A stretch of DNA of 64,000 nt from contig CM059188.1 in NCBI GenBank assembly GCA_030323885.1, positions 113,254,776 through 113,318,775 of the forward strand, written 5' to 3'. How positions within the stretch are numbered: position 1 is the stretch's first letter; every line of letters starts with the position of its first letter. Below, one piece after another: positions 29,300 to 41,639 of the stretch. A program made the position numbers and the translations under genes. The notes beneath the pieces are model-generated. The model was not told where the DNA came from and made no database searches. It was given only the letters and a program-made list of their open reading frames with translations. Source of the DNA: Branchipolynoe longqiensis (lineage: Eukaryota; Annelida; Polychaeta; Phyllodocida; Polynoidae).

Positions 29300-29945
29300 G
29301 TAAGTTTCGACCAGGTCTACCAATTGCTGCCACCAATTCAGGCCACTGCTTTCCTACCAGCTAGCAGCTCTACCAATTCCCACCACAGCTTTCCTACCAG
29401 CTGACAGGTCTACCAATTCCTGCCACCGCTTTCTTACCAGGTAACAGCTCTACCAATTCCCGCCACTGCTTTCCTACCAGCTAACAGCTCTACCAATTCC
29501 TGCCACAGCTTTACTACCAGCTAGCAGCTCTACCAATTCCCGTCAGCGCTTTCCTACCAGCTAATAGCTCTACCAATTCCTGCCACTGCTTCTTCTACCA
29601 GCTAGCAACTCTACCAATTCCCACAACAGCCTTCCTACCAGCTGACAGGTCTACAATTCCCGCCAGCGCTTTCCTACCAGCTAACAGCTCTTACAATTCC
29701 CGCCAGAGCTATATAACCAGCTAACAGCTCTACCAATTCCCACCACAGCTTTACTACCAGCAAACAGCTCTACCAATTCCTGCCACCGCTTTGCTACCAG
29801 CTACCAGCTCTACCAATTCCTGCCACCGCTTCCCTACCAGCTGACAGGTCTAGCAATGCCCGCCACCGCTTTCCTACCAGCTAACAGCTCTACCAATTCA
29901 CACACCATATTCCTACCAGCTAACAGCTCTACCAATTCCTGCTGC
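29300..29945. repeat. 40-bp minisatellite
   Basis: About 16 units of CTACCAATTCCTGCCACCGC and TTTCCTACCAGCTAACAGCT. Confidence 0.95.
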
Positions 29946-30779
29946 CATCCCTTTCCTGAATACTGGGGAGACCACTCAGAGGTATAGGTTCAACCTCCCC
30001 CCCCCCCCCCACAGCCCATGAGATTCCACCTACATTCATTTGTTTTTTATATAGAATACGGAAATTACTGTATTCCAGCCTGGTTGAAAGAGGTGGGAAC
30101 ACAATCATTAATGCTTACACTGGTCCTGCAATTTCCATTGTTAACAGAATAGTATAAAACTGGCTATGGTGGATGAGAGAAAGAGAGAGAGTCGAAGCGA
30201 GGAGTTGGTGGGAACCTTCTAATTTTATTTTTGCAACGAAGGCCCATGGCCGGGCAAAAGAAATAGCCCTACCTATATAAAAGTTAAAATTGTGTAGTAG
30301 CAGCAAGCAGCCAATGAATGAAAAGCGGCGGCAGCGCCGTAGCAGCAGAGCAAAATGCAAGGCCCGCAGAATATATAGAATAATCGAGAATAAATAATAA
30401 ATAATTAAATAGGGTAGGAGAAACCTCACCTATTTATATAGATATAATAAATTATATTTTACATATATTTGCGGAATCATCTATGGAAATTGTGAATAGA
30501 AAATGTCTAAAAATGTCCAGTGCTGAAAGAAATTCAATTGTTCGAGGAATAAAATATTATTTACTAAATTTAAAAAAAAGAGTCGTATAGATGGATACAC
30601 GTGCGGACGTTTATGGGTGGGTTTGCTGGGTGACTGGGATGGCATGTCGCCAGTTTAATCAACTTGAATTCCTACTTATCGGGTAATGCATAATAGATCA
30701 GTGTGCCTATATTCACATACAGCTAGCTGCAATTGCAACACAGTGTCCACCTTACTTTACATAGCCACGAGGGAAATGT
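29946..30779. other. unannotated stretch with poly-C
   Basis: Poly-C at ~29997-30010; an AT-rich tract 30400-30590. The minus open frame 30115-30429 has no recognised domain. Confidence 0.45.
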
Positions 30780-32830
30780 GATGGAAAACTGCTCATTCAC
30801 TGTAAAGTGCTTCAGTTTTATAATTATTATAAAGGTGGCCGCAAATTGCTCAAGTACTGTAAACTACTTCGAGTTTTACACCAACAATAAAGTAATCATA
30901 AACTGCTCAGAGGCGGTATTGTATAGGAATTTTACACCTAAATTAAAAGTGGTGGTAAACTGCTCAGATACTGTAAACTCCTTGAGTTTTACACCTAAAT
31001 TAAAAGTGACGGTAAACTGCTCAGATACTGTAAACTACTTGAGATTTACACTAAAAATAAAAGTAACAGTGAACTACTGGGCATTTACACCTAAAATAAA
31101 AGCCATGGTAAACTGCTTGGACACCGTAAACTACTGGAGTTTTAGACCTAAAATAAAAAATGATGGCAAACTACTTAGAGACTAAACTACTGGACATTTA
31201 CACCTAAAATAAAGGCCATGGTAAACTGCTTGGACACCGTAAACTACAGCAGTTTTACACCTAAAATAAAAAATGATGGCAAACTACTTAGAGACTAAAC
31301 TACCAGGCATTTACACCTAAAATGAAGGCCATGGTAAACTGTTTGGATACCGTAAACTACTTGAGCTTAACATCTCAAATATAAGTAACAGTAAACTGCT
31401 TGGATTCACTAAACTACTGGAGTTTTACACCTAAAATAAAAGTGATGGTAAACTGCTCAGATACTTAAACTACTTGAGTTTTACACCTAAATTAAAAGTG
31501 ATGGCAAACTGCACAGATATTTTAACTACTTGAGGTTTACACCTAAAATGAAAGTGATGGTGAACTGATCAGATATTGTAAACTACTTGAGTTTTACACT
31601 TAAAATAAAAGTGATGGTAAACTCCTCGAACACCACTACTTGAGTTATACACCTAAATTAAAAGCGACAGAAAACTGTTCGGATACTGTAAACTACTTGA
31701 GATTTACACTAAAAATAAAAGTGATGGTAAACTCCTCAGATACTTAAACTACTGGAGTTTTACACCTAAATTAAAACTGATGGTAAACTGCTCAGATACT
31801 TAAACTACTTGAGGTTTACACCTAAAATAAAGGTGATGGTAAACTGCTCCGATATTTAAACTACTTGAGGTTTACACCTAAAATATAAGTGATGGTAAAC
31901 TGCTCATATACTTAAACTACTAGAGTGTTACACCTAAATTAAAAGTAAGTGTAAACTGCTCAGGTACGTAAACTATTTGCCTTTTACACCTAAATTAAAA
32001 GTGATGGTAAACTGCTCAGATATGGCAAACTACTGGAGTTTTACACATAAATTAAAAGTGATGCTAAACCGCTTAGATATTGTAAACTACTTGAGTTTTA
32101 CACTTAAAATAAAAGGGACGGTAAACTGCTCAAACACCACAAACTACTGGAGTTGTACACCTAAAGTAAAAGCGACGGTACACTGTTCAGATACTGCAAA
32201 CTACTTGAGATTTACACTAAAAATAAAAGTGATGGCAAACTCCTCAGATATTGTAAGTTATAAAATAAAAGTGATGGTAAACTGCTCAGATACTTAAACG
32301 ATTGGAGGTTTACACCTAAAATAAAAGTGATGGTAAACTGCTCAGATACTTAAACTACTTGACGTTTACACCTAAAATAAAAGTGATGGTAAACTGCTCA
32401 GATACTTAAACTACTTGACGTTTACACCTAAAATAAAAGTGATGGTAAACTGCTCAGATACTTAAACTACTTGACGTTTACACCTAAAATAAAAGTGATG
32501 GTAAACTGCTCAGATACTTAAACTACTTGACGTTTACACCTAAAATAAAAGTGATGGTAAACTGCTCAGATACTTAAACTACTTGACGTTTACACCTAAA
32601 ATAAAAGTGATGGTAAACTGCTCAGATACTTAAACTACTTGACGTTTACACCTAAAATAAAAGTGATGGTAAACTGCTCAGATACTTAAACTACTTGAGG
32701 TTTACACCTAAAATAAAAGTGATGGTAAACGGCCCAGATATTTAAACTACTTGAGATTTACACGTAAAATAAAAGTGATGGAAAACTGCTCAGATACTGT
32801 AAACTATTTTACTTTTACGCCTAAAATAAA
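30780..32830. repeat. 56-bp minisatellite, homogenised toward the right
   Basis: Units TAAACTACTTGACGTTTACA, CCTAAAATAAAAGTGATGGT, AAACTGCTCAGATACT. Units at ~32290-32700 are almost identical with an exact 56-bp period, whereas 30800-31900 units are diverged with small deletions, so expansion is recent on the right side. Confidence 0.95.
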
Positions 32831-33130
32831 AGTAGTAACAGTAAGGTGCTTGCACACTGCAAACTGCGGCTCTCATCCCAGCATCCTTCCCTAATGCCGG
32901 ACCTGAGTAGCTGCTTGTTGACTGTACTGCACACCTGTGTTAAGAACGGTTCGGGACATGTCGGGCACTCATCAGGGTCAGGAGTGACCCTCCACAAGGT
33001 CAACTCGTGTATATACATACATATGCCCTCAGTACTCTCGCGGGTCAATCAGGGTCAGGTGAGCGCAGCAGGCACAGCGGGGTCATTCGGTGCATGTGGT
33101 TGTGTTTGGACACGGCCGGGCCGGTTACCG

Positions 33131-33559
33131 ACCCTTAAGGCCCAGTCAGAGCTTACCGTACTGAGTACCGGACACCACCGGACAAAGAATTGTCTAGTCC
33201 GGTGGTGTCCGGTGTCGAACTGTTGGAACGGCCGCAGGAGGAAACGGATGCTAAACAGACATTAACGAATAGTTAAACGGATGTCAAACGGATGTCAAAC
33301 GGACGTCAATCGGACGTCAATCGGACGTCAAACGGACGTCAAACTGACGGACCGGACACCAAACGGACACCAAACGGACACCAAACGGACACCTACCGGA
33401 TTGTTCACGGACGCGCCAAAAACTGACGGACCGAATTCCCGCTGCACCCTCAACGGACTCTTCAGGATACAAAACGGACACCTAACGGATGAGTAACGGA
33501 CATGAAACGTTTTCTATCCGGTTCCTCAATGCGGTGAGGTCTGATTGGGGCTTTAGGGT
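33131..33559. mobile_element. foldback element FB3 with ACGGACNTCAA satellite core
   Basis: Ends: ACCCTTAAGGCCCAGTCAGA at left; ACCCTAAAGCCCCAATCAGA read on the minus strand at right. Inversion continues inward to ACCGGA. The core (33245-33500) is ~10-12-bp units of the AACGGACGTCAA type. Shares the inner GGACAAAGAATTGTCTAGTC block with FB2. Confidence 0.87.
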
Positions 33560-33872
33560 TTGTCGCCATAAGGTGTACAATATTTTATTTCCCCCATCAT
33601 CACCTAACGCCAATCTTCCGGTTTTTCATTTTCAAATGTTGGCAACCATGCAATACCATTAATATAGTAATATAACATCAATCTTACGGATTATTTGAGA
33701 AAGAAACTTCTGGGGGAGTAACCACAGATCTCTCCCAATATAACAGACCTGCAAGTGAATGAGTCAGCAAAAAGCATTATCGTTTTATAACTTGTCCTTA
33801 TCTTCAATAACGGAAAGTTAAAAATGGACACTGCTCTCTCAGTCGCTGCAAACATTACCCCTGGGACATGGG
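33560..33872. other. unannotated stretch
   Basis: No feature seen. Confidence 0.4.
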
Positions 33873-34018
33873 GACCGGACGCAGTGGCCGGATCGGTAAA
33901 GCGCAGGCTTCCCGTGTGGAAGGTCGGGAGTTCGAATCCCAGCTGAGTCAGACCAATGACTTTCGAAATTGAGACTTGTCACTGCCTAGCCTGGTACTCT
34001 GCATTAATTGGTTAGCAC
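33873..34018 (+). mobile_element. SINE-1 A-type head and half body
   Basis: Begins GACCGGACGCAGTGGCC with B box GAGTTCGAATCCCAG; stops after GCATTAATTGG, the 3' half being lost. Confidence 0.87.
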
Positions 34019-34465
34019 ATAATTACTAACAGAATTATTAACAGCTAAGAAAGGTAAGATGACAAGGCAACTACCAAATTGAGACTATTGCTGTTCAGCG
34101 ATGAAAACAAGCTGTGATGCGACTTACTCGTAATGGACAGGGTAAATAAACCATCACACACAAAAAAAGACCCCCAAAAAAGAGTTAACTGCCCGAACCT
34201 GCACGTCGCATTTACTAACAAAACACTGCATGTGCTGCTCCAGGCATGACTTGTTAGTGAAGTGTACCCTCTCTCGTCAGGAGGGAGACTTCATTATACA
34301 GAGTAGGGGCCCGGATACTCGTGAATATGCATGCCGAGTGGTGGCAAGTGGACGGGCCCGGGAACGCCGACCAGAATGCTAATAAGAGGAGCAGATTTGT
34401 TAGTAAACCGAGTGCGACGATGGGTTAGCTGCGCAAGGCGGGCGGATAAGGCCCCACTATCCGTC
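34019..34465. other. unannotated stretch
   Basis: No repeat or gene recognised; short A-rich run near 34162. Confidence 0.4.
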
Positions 34466-35134
34466 TTTGTTGGTGTTTTACGTCCTAGCAACATCTAAGG
34501 TCATATCAGGACGGGTACCGACTTGTGACAGTGCGCACTCATGACGACTTTATAGGGCTGCTCCACTGGGAAATTAGGCCACCATCACCATGACCCGATA
34601 TTGCACTCAGTCACATTAAAGTTGCATAGTCCGATGGTTTTGAATTTCTGTATTTTTTTCTGAGATAAATAGATCACTAGTATCTACTTTACATTAGTTC
34701 AAAGTTACTTTTATTTTATATGGTAAACTTTTGAGATATTTTGAGTGCAAACATGGAAAATTAGTTTTGGCAAGCTTGCCAAAACTCTGACACAATAGAC
34801 TTCTGCAGTAACAGGTTCTGTTAAATTGAGTCAGTATTGCCTTCTATGCAGAAACAAATGCTTAATAAGCATATCAGTATCTCAGTTAGATATGTAAAAT
34901 CCAATCTAGATCATTAGCTTGGTTTTGAAAATTTGATATTTCATTGGACTATGCAGCTTTTTCCTGACACTGAGCTAACCAGTACTTGCGCTATTCTATT
35001 AATGCCGAGCGCCAGGCTAGTAAGCGACACGTTATCAATTTTATAAGTCATTGGTTTGACTCGACCGGGAAACAAATTCCCGAGCTTCTGCACGCGAGGC
35101 CCGCATTCAACCGATTAGGCCACCGCGCCCGGTA
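34466..35134 (-). mobile_element. SINE-1, A-type head, interrupted by MITE E
   Basis: Tail half 34466-34615 and head half 34963-35134 (ends CCACCGCGCCCGGT). The intact SINE sequence at the joint is CACATTATCCTGAC, so the MITE target was TTAT. Confidence 0.93.
34616..34962 (+). mobile_element. MITE E nested in SINE-1
   Basis: Left TTAA then AGTTGCATAGTCCGATGG; right CATTGGACTATGCAGCT then TTTT. Shows that MITE E was mobile after SINE-1 had spread. Confidence 0.92.
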
Positions 35135-35215
35135 CATATCCGTGAGTGAGTGAGTGAGTGAATGTGAGTGAGTGAATGTGTGTGTGTGAGAATGTGTGTG
35201 TGCGAGTATGTGTGT
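35135..35215. repeat. GTGA/TGTG microsatellite
   Basis: (GTGA)n followed by TGTG-rich units. Confidence 0.9.
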
Positions 35216-35489
35216 GTGTAGCTGTGTCGCCAGTGTTTGCAGTGTTACAGCTACACTGCTCTGTCCTAATGTCGCATTCATTATTGAGCATTGTAAAACT
35301 GGTGTCCACAAACTCGCTGACTGATCCACACACAAAGCAGTTGTCGTGCAGAGGAAGGCCATTCTCTCCCCGGAGACATGGTGGTAATAGATGGCTAGCC
35401 GATTGATCAAGCCGAGTGGACAGATCTCGGACGGCTGTCTCTGCATTGTCAACTGAACCCTGCCCACCTGACGCCAGTCAGTCAGGCCG

Positions 35490-35785
35490 CATCGTGGCCG
35501 CCACCTCCCGGCACCACCTCACACCGCCAACCCCTGCCCCACCATCGCCGCTACCCCCTGACCCAACCGGCACTACCCCCCCCCCCCCCCGACCCAACCT
35601 GCCCCACTCCCGGACCCAACCGGCACCACCCCCGGACCCAACCAGCGCTACCACCTGACCCAACCGGCGCTACCCGATACCTTCGCGCCGCCTCCACGGC
35701 CCCACCGCCGCCACCACCCCCGGCCTCATCGCCGCCACACCCAGCCCCCACCGCCGCCACCCCGGAGGCCCCGCCGCCGCCACCC
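35490..35785. repeat. CCACC-rich low-complexity tract
   Basis: C-rich GCCGCCACC and CCCGACCCAACC repeats with a poly-C run at ~35577-35590. Proline-rich and glycine-rich frames are artefacts. Confidence 0.85.
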
Positions 35786-36240
35786 CCAGCTCTCCTATTG
35801 TCACAACCCCAGCCCCATTCATATATCCTACTGTCACAACCCTAGCCCCATCTCAACCATCTTACTGTCACAACCGCAGCCCCATCCCAACTTTCCTACT
35901 GTCACAACCCAAGTCCTATTCACATATCCTACTGTCACAACCCAAGTCCCATTAATTCCTACTGTCACAACCCTGGCCCCATGCCTATCTCCTAGTGTCA
36001 CAATCCCAGCCCCATTCAAATGTCCTACTGTCACAACCCTAGCCCAATTCATAAATCCTACTGTCACAACCCCAGCCCCATTCATAAATCCTACTGTCAC
36101 AACCCCAGCCCCATTCATAAATCCTACTGTCACAACCCCATCTCCTTTCACCTCACCTACTGTCACAACCCCAACCCCATCCCAACTCTCCTACTGTCAC
36201 AACCCAAGCCCCATCCCAACCATCCTACTGTCACCATTAG
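35786..36240. repeat. ~33-bp minisatellite
   Basis: Units of CCTACTGTCACAACCCCAGC and CCCATTCATAAAT, about 13 copies. Confidence 0.93.
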
Positions 36241-36485
36241 CGTTCCCCGTCACACATCTCTTAGTCTTACTTTCACCACAGACAGCCCCACTCATTTTCA
36301 CCACTGTCACCACCACCACACCCATCTACCCCCACCTACCCCCACCTACCACTGGCGCCCGGTGGCGTCAATGTGAAACCTGATTGAGACGTCAATTGCC
36401 TAATGTCCCGTGTCAGTGGCCGCTGGGTGGCGCTTGTTGATGGATGACCCCGGCGTCAATAGACAATAAGTCACCCGTCGTCACT

Positions 36486-36805
36486 ACCGGGCGCGATGGC
36501 CGAATCGGTAGAGCGCGGGCCTCACATACGGAAGGTAAGGAGTTCGGTTCCCGGACGCATCAAAGCAATGACTTATATAATTTATACTTGTTGCCTCCTA
36601 GCCATAGAATAGGTCATGGACTGGTTAGCTCAGTGTCAGGATAATGCAACTGAGTGGGATATCGGGTCATAGTGCCAGTGGCCTGATTTCCCAGTGCGGC
36701 AGCACTGTAAAGTCACCATGAGCATGCACTGTCACAAGGTAGTAGTACCCGTCCTGATATGACCTTAAATGTTACCAGTACGTAAAACTTCCACAACCAA
36801 CCAAC
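36486..36805 (+). mobile_element. SINE-1, A-type head
   Basis: Nearly complete, with a ~20-bp deletion around GCCATAGAATAGGTCATGG; AACC-type tail. Confidence 0.9.
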
Positions 36806-37037
36806 ATGTTATCACAGTCCTGAGAGGGTGTGTTGGTCACAAAGCGGATATGAAGCAATTTCATACACAAGGGCAATTAACAAAGCATTTTAACGCCACT
36901 CCAGTTTTGGGAAGATAGTTGAACGCCTGCGTTGGAGAGCTGATGTCATGTCCACCTCCCGCTAACCACACAGCCAGGACACTTTACCTGACAACGTTCC
37001 GTTCCCGAAACCTGCCGGTCAGCATAGACAGCAACCG
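36806..37037. other. unannotated stretch
   Basis: No feature seen. Confidence 0.4.
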
Positions 37038-37048
37038 ATATGGAAAGG

Positions 37049-38332
37049 TTTGTTTGTTGTTGTTTTACATCCTAGCAACATCTAAGGTCAAATCAGGATG
37101 GGTACCAACTTGTGACAGTGCACAGTCATTGCGACTTTATAGTGCTGCCCCATTGGGAGACCAGGGCCCGTATGCAGGAGTCAGTGTTAGCGGCGTTTCG
37201 TGTTACAGCCTGTTACCGGTTAGCTATCACCGACGTCAGGAACTGTGTCAAGTGGTATGCAGGAGCACGTAACACTTACATTATAGCTAAACGTGAAGTT
37301 ATTTATAGATTTGGGAAATCCCTCCATTCGACAATATGAATAACACCGCCAATGCGGCGGCGTAGTTAATATTGGTTCGAATTTAGGGTTAATTTGATTA
37401 AATTTCACTTATGGCGTATGTAATTCTGTTAAATATGACAGCATTTAATAGATTTGAGCCTCATATATTGATACCGATGCGGCGGCGGCGGCGATGGACA
37501 GTATGGATATCGACGTCCATCCGGCGGCGGCGATTTGTTTACTTTACATGTGTCGATTCGAAAATATTAATATCGCCGCCGTTGCGGCGGCAGCATTAAT
37601 CTCGTTCGATTTTAGGGTTAATTTAATCAAATTTCACTATTTGACTATGTAACTTTGTTAAATATGACACCATTGAATAGATTTGGGGCTAATATATTGC
37701 CGCCGATGCGGCGGCGGCGGCATCAACAGTATGGATATTGATGTCCATGCTGCGGCGGCGGCGATTTGTTTACTTTACATTCGTCGATTCGAAAATATAA
37801 ATATAAATATCGCTGCCGTTGCGGCGGCAGCATTAATCTCGCTTCGATTTTAGGGTTAATTTAATAAAATTTCACTATTTGACTATGTAACTTTGTTAAA
37901 TATGACACCATTGAATAGATTTGATACCTTACACCGCTGTAAACTAGCTAAATTTCTGGTTTACCTTAACCTAGTTTAAGTTTCTGGTGTTAGGCCTATC
38001 ACTGACTCATGCATACCATTGTTTCCCGCTAAATGGGAATTCCGGCCAAACACCATTTTGCCTCGCTATCACCGACTCCTGCATACGGCCCCTGGGCGCC
38101 AGCACCATGACCTGATTCTCCACTCAGTCACATAAACCTGATACTGAGCCAACCAGTCCTTGTCCTATCATAATAATGCCGAGTGCCTGGCTAGGGAGTG
38201 ACAAGTATCAAATTTTAAGCCATTGGTTTGACTCGACCAGAGTTTGAACACACAAACCCATGTGTTCAGATCCCCAGATCTCCCAAAACAGGAGACGGGC
38301 GCTCAACTCATTCGGACATCCCGTCTGGTCTT
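37049..38332 (-). mobile_element. SINE-1, B-type, with TSD, interrupted by element R
   Basis: Tail half 37049-37163 and head half 38097-38332. The 11-bp target duplication ATATGGAAAGG is at 37038-37048 and 38333-38343. Removing element R restores a normal SINE. Confidence 0.93.
37164..38096. mobile_element. element R: inverted ends, CGG-rich repeated core
   Basis: About 930 bp nested in SINE-1. Left end GGGCCCGTATGCAGGAGTCA; right end on the minus strand GGGGCCGTATGCAGGAGTCG. The core has diverged direct repeats containing GGCGGCGGCG, TTTGTTTACTTTACAT and TTTAGGGTTAATTTAAT at about 37370-37620 and 37620-37880. Non-coding. Confidence 0.85.
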
Positions 38333-38371
38333 ATATGGAAAGGCTGCCAAGACTATAATAATATATCCCTT

Positions 38372-38556
38372 CACCGAATGCCATGGCTGAATTGGCAGTA
38401 GAGTGCAGGTTTCCCCTGCGGAAGATCAGGAGTTTGAAACACAGCCGAGTCAAACCAAGGACTTACAAAATTGATATTGTTGCTACCTAGCCTGGTGCTC
38501 GGTATTAATAGGGTAGAGCAAGGACTGGTTAGCTCAGTATCAGGAGAATGCGACAG
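38372..38556 (+). mobile_element. SINE-1 A-type, 3' truncated
   Basis: Degenerate head (GAATGCCATGGCTGAATTGG) and half of the body to GTATCAGGAGAATGCGAC. Confidence 0.85.
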
Positions 38557-38559
38557 TGG

Positions 38560-40320
38560 TTAAAGTATCTCACAGAAAACCGCCATTGTCCTGAACTATA
38601 TGATGTACCATTCAGTGTAATACCTGCATTGGGATCAAAACTGTTCCTTGTTTACGAAATTAGCCAGGGTATCTTAAGTATAAACCCTATATAAACCAAG
38701 TGGCGTAATACCTGCATTGATATCAAACAGTTCCACGTTTACCAAAATGGCTAGAGTATCTAGTGCATAACCCACCAATACCGTGAACTATATAATAAAC
38801 CACACAGCATAATTCCTGCATTTACATCAAACCATTCCATGTTTACTCAAATGGTTGGAGTATCTAGTGTATAACCCACCACTACCGTGAACTATATAAT
38901 AAACCACGTAGTGTAATTCCTGCATTTGCATCAAACCATTCCATGTTTACTCAAATGATTGCAGTATCTCGAATATAAACCACCACTACCATGAACTATA
39001 TAATAAACCATGCGGCGTAATTCCTGCATTTGCATCAAACCATTCCATGTTTACTCAAATGGTTGGAGTATCTAGTGTATAAACCACCACTACCCTGAAC
39101 TATATAATAAACCATGCGGCGTAATTCCTGCATTTGCATCAAACCATTCCATGTTTACTCAAATGATTGAAGTATCTTGTGTATAACCCACCACTACCAT
39201 GAACTATATAATAAACTATGCGGCGTAATTCCTGAATTTGCATCAAACCATTCCATGTTTACTCAAATGATTGGAGTATCTTGAGTATAACCCACCAGTA
39301 CCATGAACTATATAATAAACCATGCGGCGTAATTCCTGCATTTGCATCAAACCATTCCATGTTTACTCAAATGCTTGAAGTATCTTGTGTATAACCCACC
39401 ACTACCATGAACTATATAATAAACTATGCGGCGTAATTCCTGAATTTGCATCAAACCATTCCATGTTTACTCAAATGATTGGAGTATCTTGTGTATAAAC
39501 CACCACTACCGTGAACTATATAATAAACCATGCATCATAATTCCTGCATTTGCATCAAACCATTCCATGTTTACTCAAATGGTTGGAGTATCTTGAGTAT
39601 AAACCACCAATACCGTGAACTATATAATAAACAGCATGGTGTAATTCCTGCATTTGCATCAAACCATTCCATGTTTACTCAAATGATTGAAGTATCTCGA
39701 GTATAAACCACCACTACCATGAACTATATAATAAACCATGCATCGTAATTCCTGCATTTGCATCAAACCATTCCATGTTTACTCAAATGGTTGGAGTATC
39801 TAGTGTATAAACCACCACTACCCTGAACTATATAATAAACCATGTGGTGTAATTCCTGCATTTGCATCAAACCATTCCATGTTTACTCAAATGGTTGCAG
39901 TATCTCGAGTATAAAGCACCACTACCGTGAACTATATAATAAACCACACAGCGTAATTCCTGCATTTCCATCAAACCATTCCATGTTTACTCAAATGGTT
40001 GGAGTATCTCGAGTATAAACCACCACTATCGTGAACTATATAATAAACCACGCGTCGTAATTCCTGCATTTGCATCAAACCATTCCATGTTTACTCAAAT
40101 GGTTGGAGTATCTTGAGTATAAACCACCACTACCATGAACTATATAATAAACCATGTGGCATAATTACTGCATTTGCATCAAACTACCCCATGTTTAGTA
40201 AAATGGCTGGAGTACCTCAAGTATAAGCCCCCACTACCCTGAACTATATAATATTAATAAAGCACATGACATGATACTAATTCATGTTTACCAACATGAC
40301 CAGAGTATCTTGAATTTACA
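38560..40320. repeat. 103-bp satellite with octamer motif
   Basis: About 16 units with CATTCCATGTTTACTCAAAT, GGTTGGAGTATCT, CACCACTACCGTGAACTATA, TAATAAACCATGCGGCGTAA. Most units contain ATTTGCAT, the POU octamer in reverse. The period is ~103 bp; the edges are more diverged than the centre. Confidence 0.95.
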
Positions 40321-40435
40321 CGAACACTGCCTTGAACTATTACACCAATCAGATTGTCATATATAGATATCGATTGTTATATTATATTAGATTAGATTAT
40401 GGCATCACTTATGTTATGACTTGTCATACATAATA

Positions 40436-41118
40436 CAGTAAAACCTCTCTAAATCGACGGACCATGGGACCGACTTTAAGTGGTCCAGTTAGGGAGGAGG
40501 TCGGCGTAGGGAATTAGAATATGGTTACAATGGTATTGTGGTAGTTTACAATGACCTCTCAGGCAAGGAGCCACATAGACAGGTCGGTGTGGGTAGTGTG
40601 ATATCAGGGAGCCTAGCTGGTGTAATGGTTAGCACACTGGCACAGAATGCAAAGAGATGTGGGTTCGAGTCTCACTCTAGCCGAAATATTTCCCATTTTC
40701 ATCACCCCCCCCCATGACACTGGTTGCCGTGACCATGATCTTGTACAAGCTATGCACTGTATAGTTGTTGAACCTACCCTATGTATGTGTAAGTGCACTG
40801 CCTGTATGTGTGTAATTGTATGCATGAACAGACTTACAATTGCAGGGGGACAAGTGTAGTCATCTGCACTGACCTCTCAGGCAAGGAGCCGCTTGGACAG
40901 GTAGGTGTGGGTAGTGCAGTGACATCATGGAGCCTAGGTGGTGTAATGGTTAGCAGACTGGCCCAGAATGCAAAGAGATGTGGGTTCGAGTCCCGCTCTA
41001 GGCACGATATTTCCCATTTTCATCACTCCCCATGACAGTGTTGTTAGGATGCAAATAAAGTGATCGATATAGGAGAGTGGTCGAACTGTGGAGGTGGTCG
41101 GGTCGAGAGGTTTTACTG
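40436..41118. mobile_element. pogo-like MITE with TA duplication
   Basis: Ends CAGTAAAACCTCTCTAAATC (40436) and, on the minus strand, CAGTAAAACCTCTCGACCCG. TA at 40434-40435 and 41119-41120. Terminal CAGT..AACCTCTC and a TA target are typical of pogo/Tigger-related Tc1-mariner elements. It carries the LTR element at 40537-41037. Confidence 0.88.
40537..41037 (+). mobile_element. tRNA-LTR TRIM element, copy 3 (501 bp)
   Basis: LTRs 40537-40719 and 40855-41037; internal 135 bp starting with primer site TGGTTGCCGTGACCATGAT at 40721 and ending with purine tract GGGGGACAAG. Target duplication GTAT (40533-40536) against GTGT (41038-41041), one mismatch. The LTRs differ at over ten positions, so this insertion is older than copy 1. 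Confidence 0.87.
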
Positions 41119-41120
41119 TA

Positions 41121-41284
41121 CGTCAGTACCAAGCACCAATAATTACTATGTGTGAAACACTTCAAAGTGTAAACACTTCCAGTTATAGCTATGCAGGGAT
41201 CAGCGGAAAGATATTTCTCCTGTCTCATCCACTTTTACAGTTGGGTTTCTTTAACCAAGTGTCGTCAATAAAACTAGACAGAAG
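41121..41284. other. short unannotated stretch
   Basis: No feature seen between the MITE and SINE-3. Confidence 0.4.
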
Positions 41285-41570
41285 AAGTTTGTTTTGTTTA
41301 ATGACGCCTCTAGAGCGCATTGATTTTTATCCTTGACTATTGAACGTCAAACATAGTCATTCTGACACATTTCTTTAGAGGAAACCTGCTGCCGCCATAT
41401 AGCCTACTGTTTCCGATAAGCAGCAAGGGGTCTTGTATATGCACTTCCCCACAGACAGGACAGCACATACCACAGCCTTTGATGAACCAGTTGTGGACCA
41501 CTGATTCGAATGGAAAATAACCCAAACTGCAAATGGGTCCACTGATGACCCACACCTTCACAGGTGGACC
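41285..41570 (-). mobile_element. SINE-3
   Basis: Reference for the family. Minus copy with 3' end GTTTGTTTTGTTTAATGACG at left. The body holds TTCCGATAAGCAGCAAGGGG, TGATGAACCAGTTGTGGACC and GGGTCCACTGA, followed by part of the tRNA-like head (GACCCACACCTTCACAGGTG). From memory, SINEs of this design with a TTTAACGACGCCTCTAGAGC end are widespread in molluscs. Confidence 0.9.
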
Positions 41571-41639
41571 AGAGTGGCGGAGTGGCCAAATGAACGAGTG
41601 GTTGAGTGGCTGAATAGCTGAGTAGCCGAGTGTCCACCT

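Noticed and set aside
35786..36240. CRISPR-like repeat-spacer array
   Set aside because: Units are contiguous minisatellite copies with no unique spacers, in an animal genome with no cas genes. The same holds for 17045, 29300, 30780 and 51680.
40537..41037. tRNA-derived SINE dimer
   Set aside because: Both ends stop at the same TG/CA borders in all three loci, with primer site, purine tract and 4-bp duplications; an LTR element explains this better.
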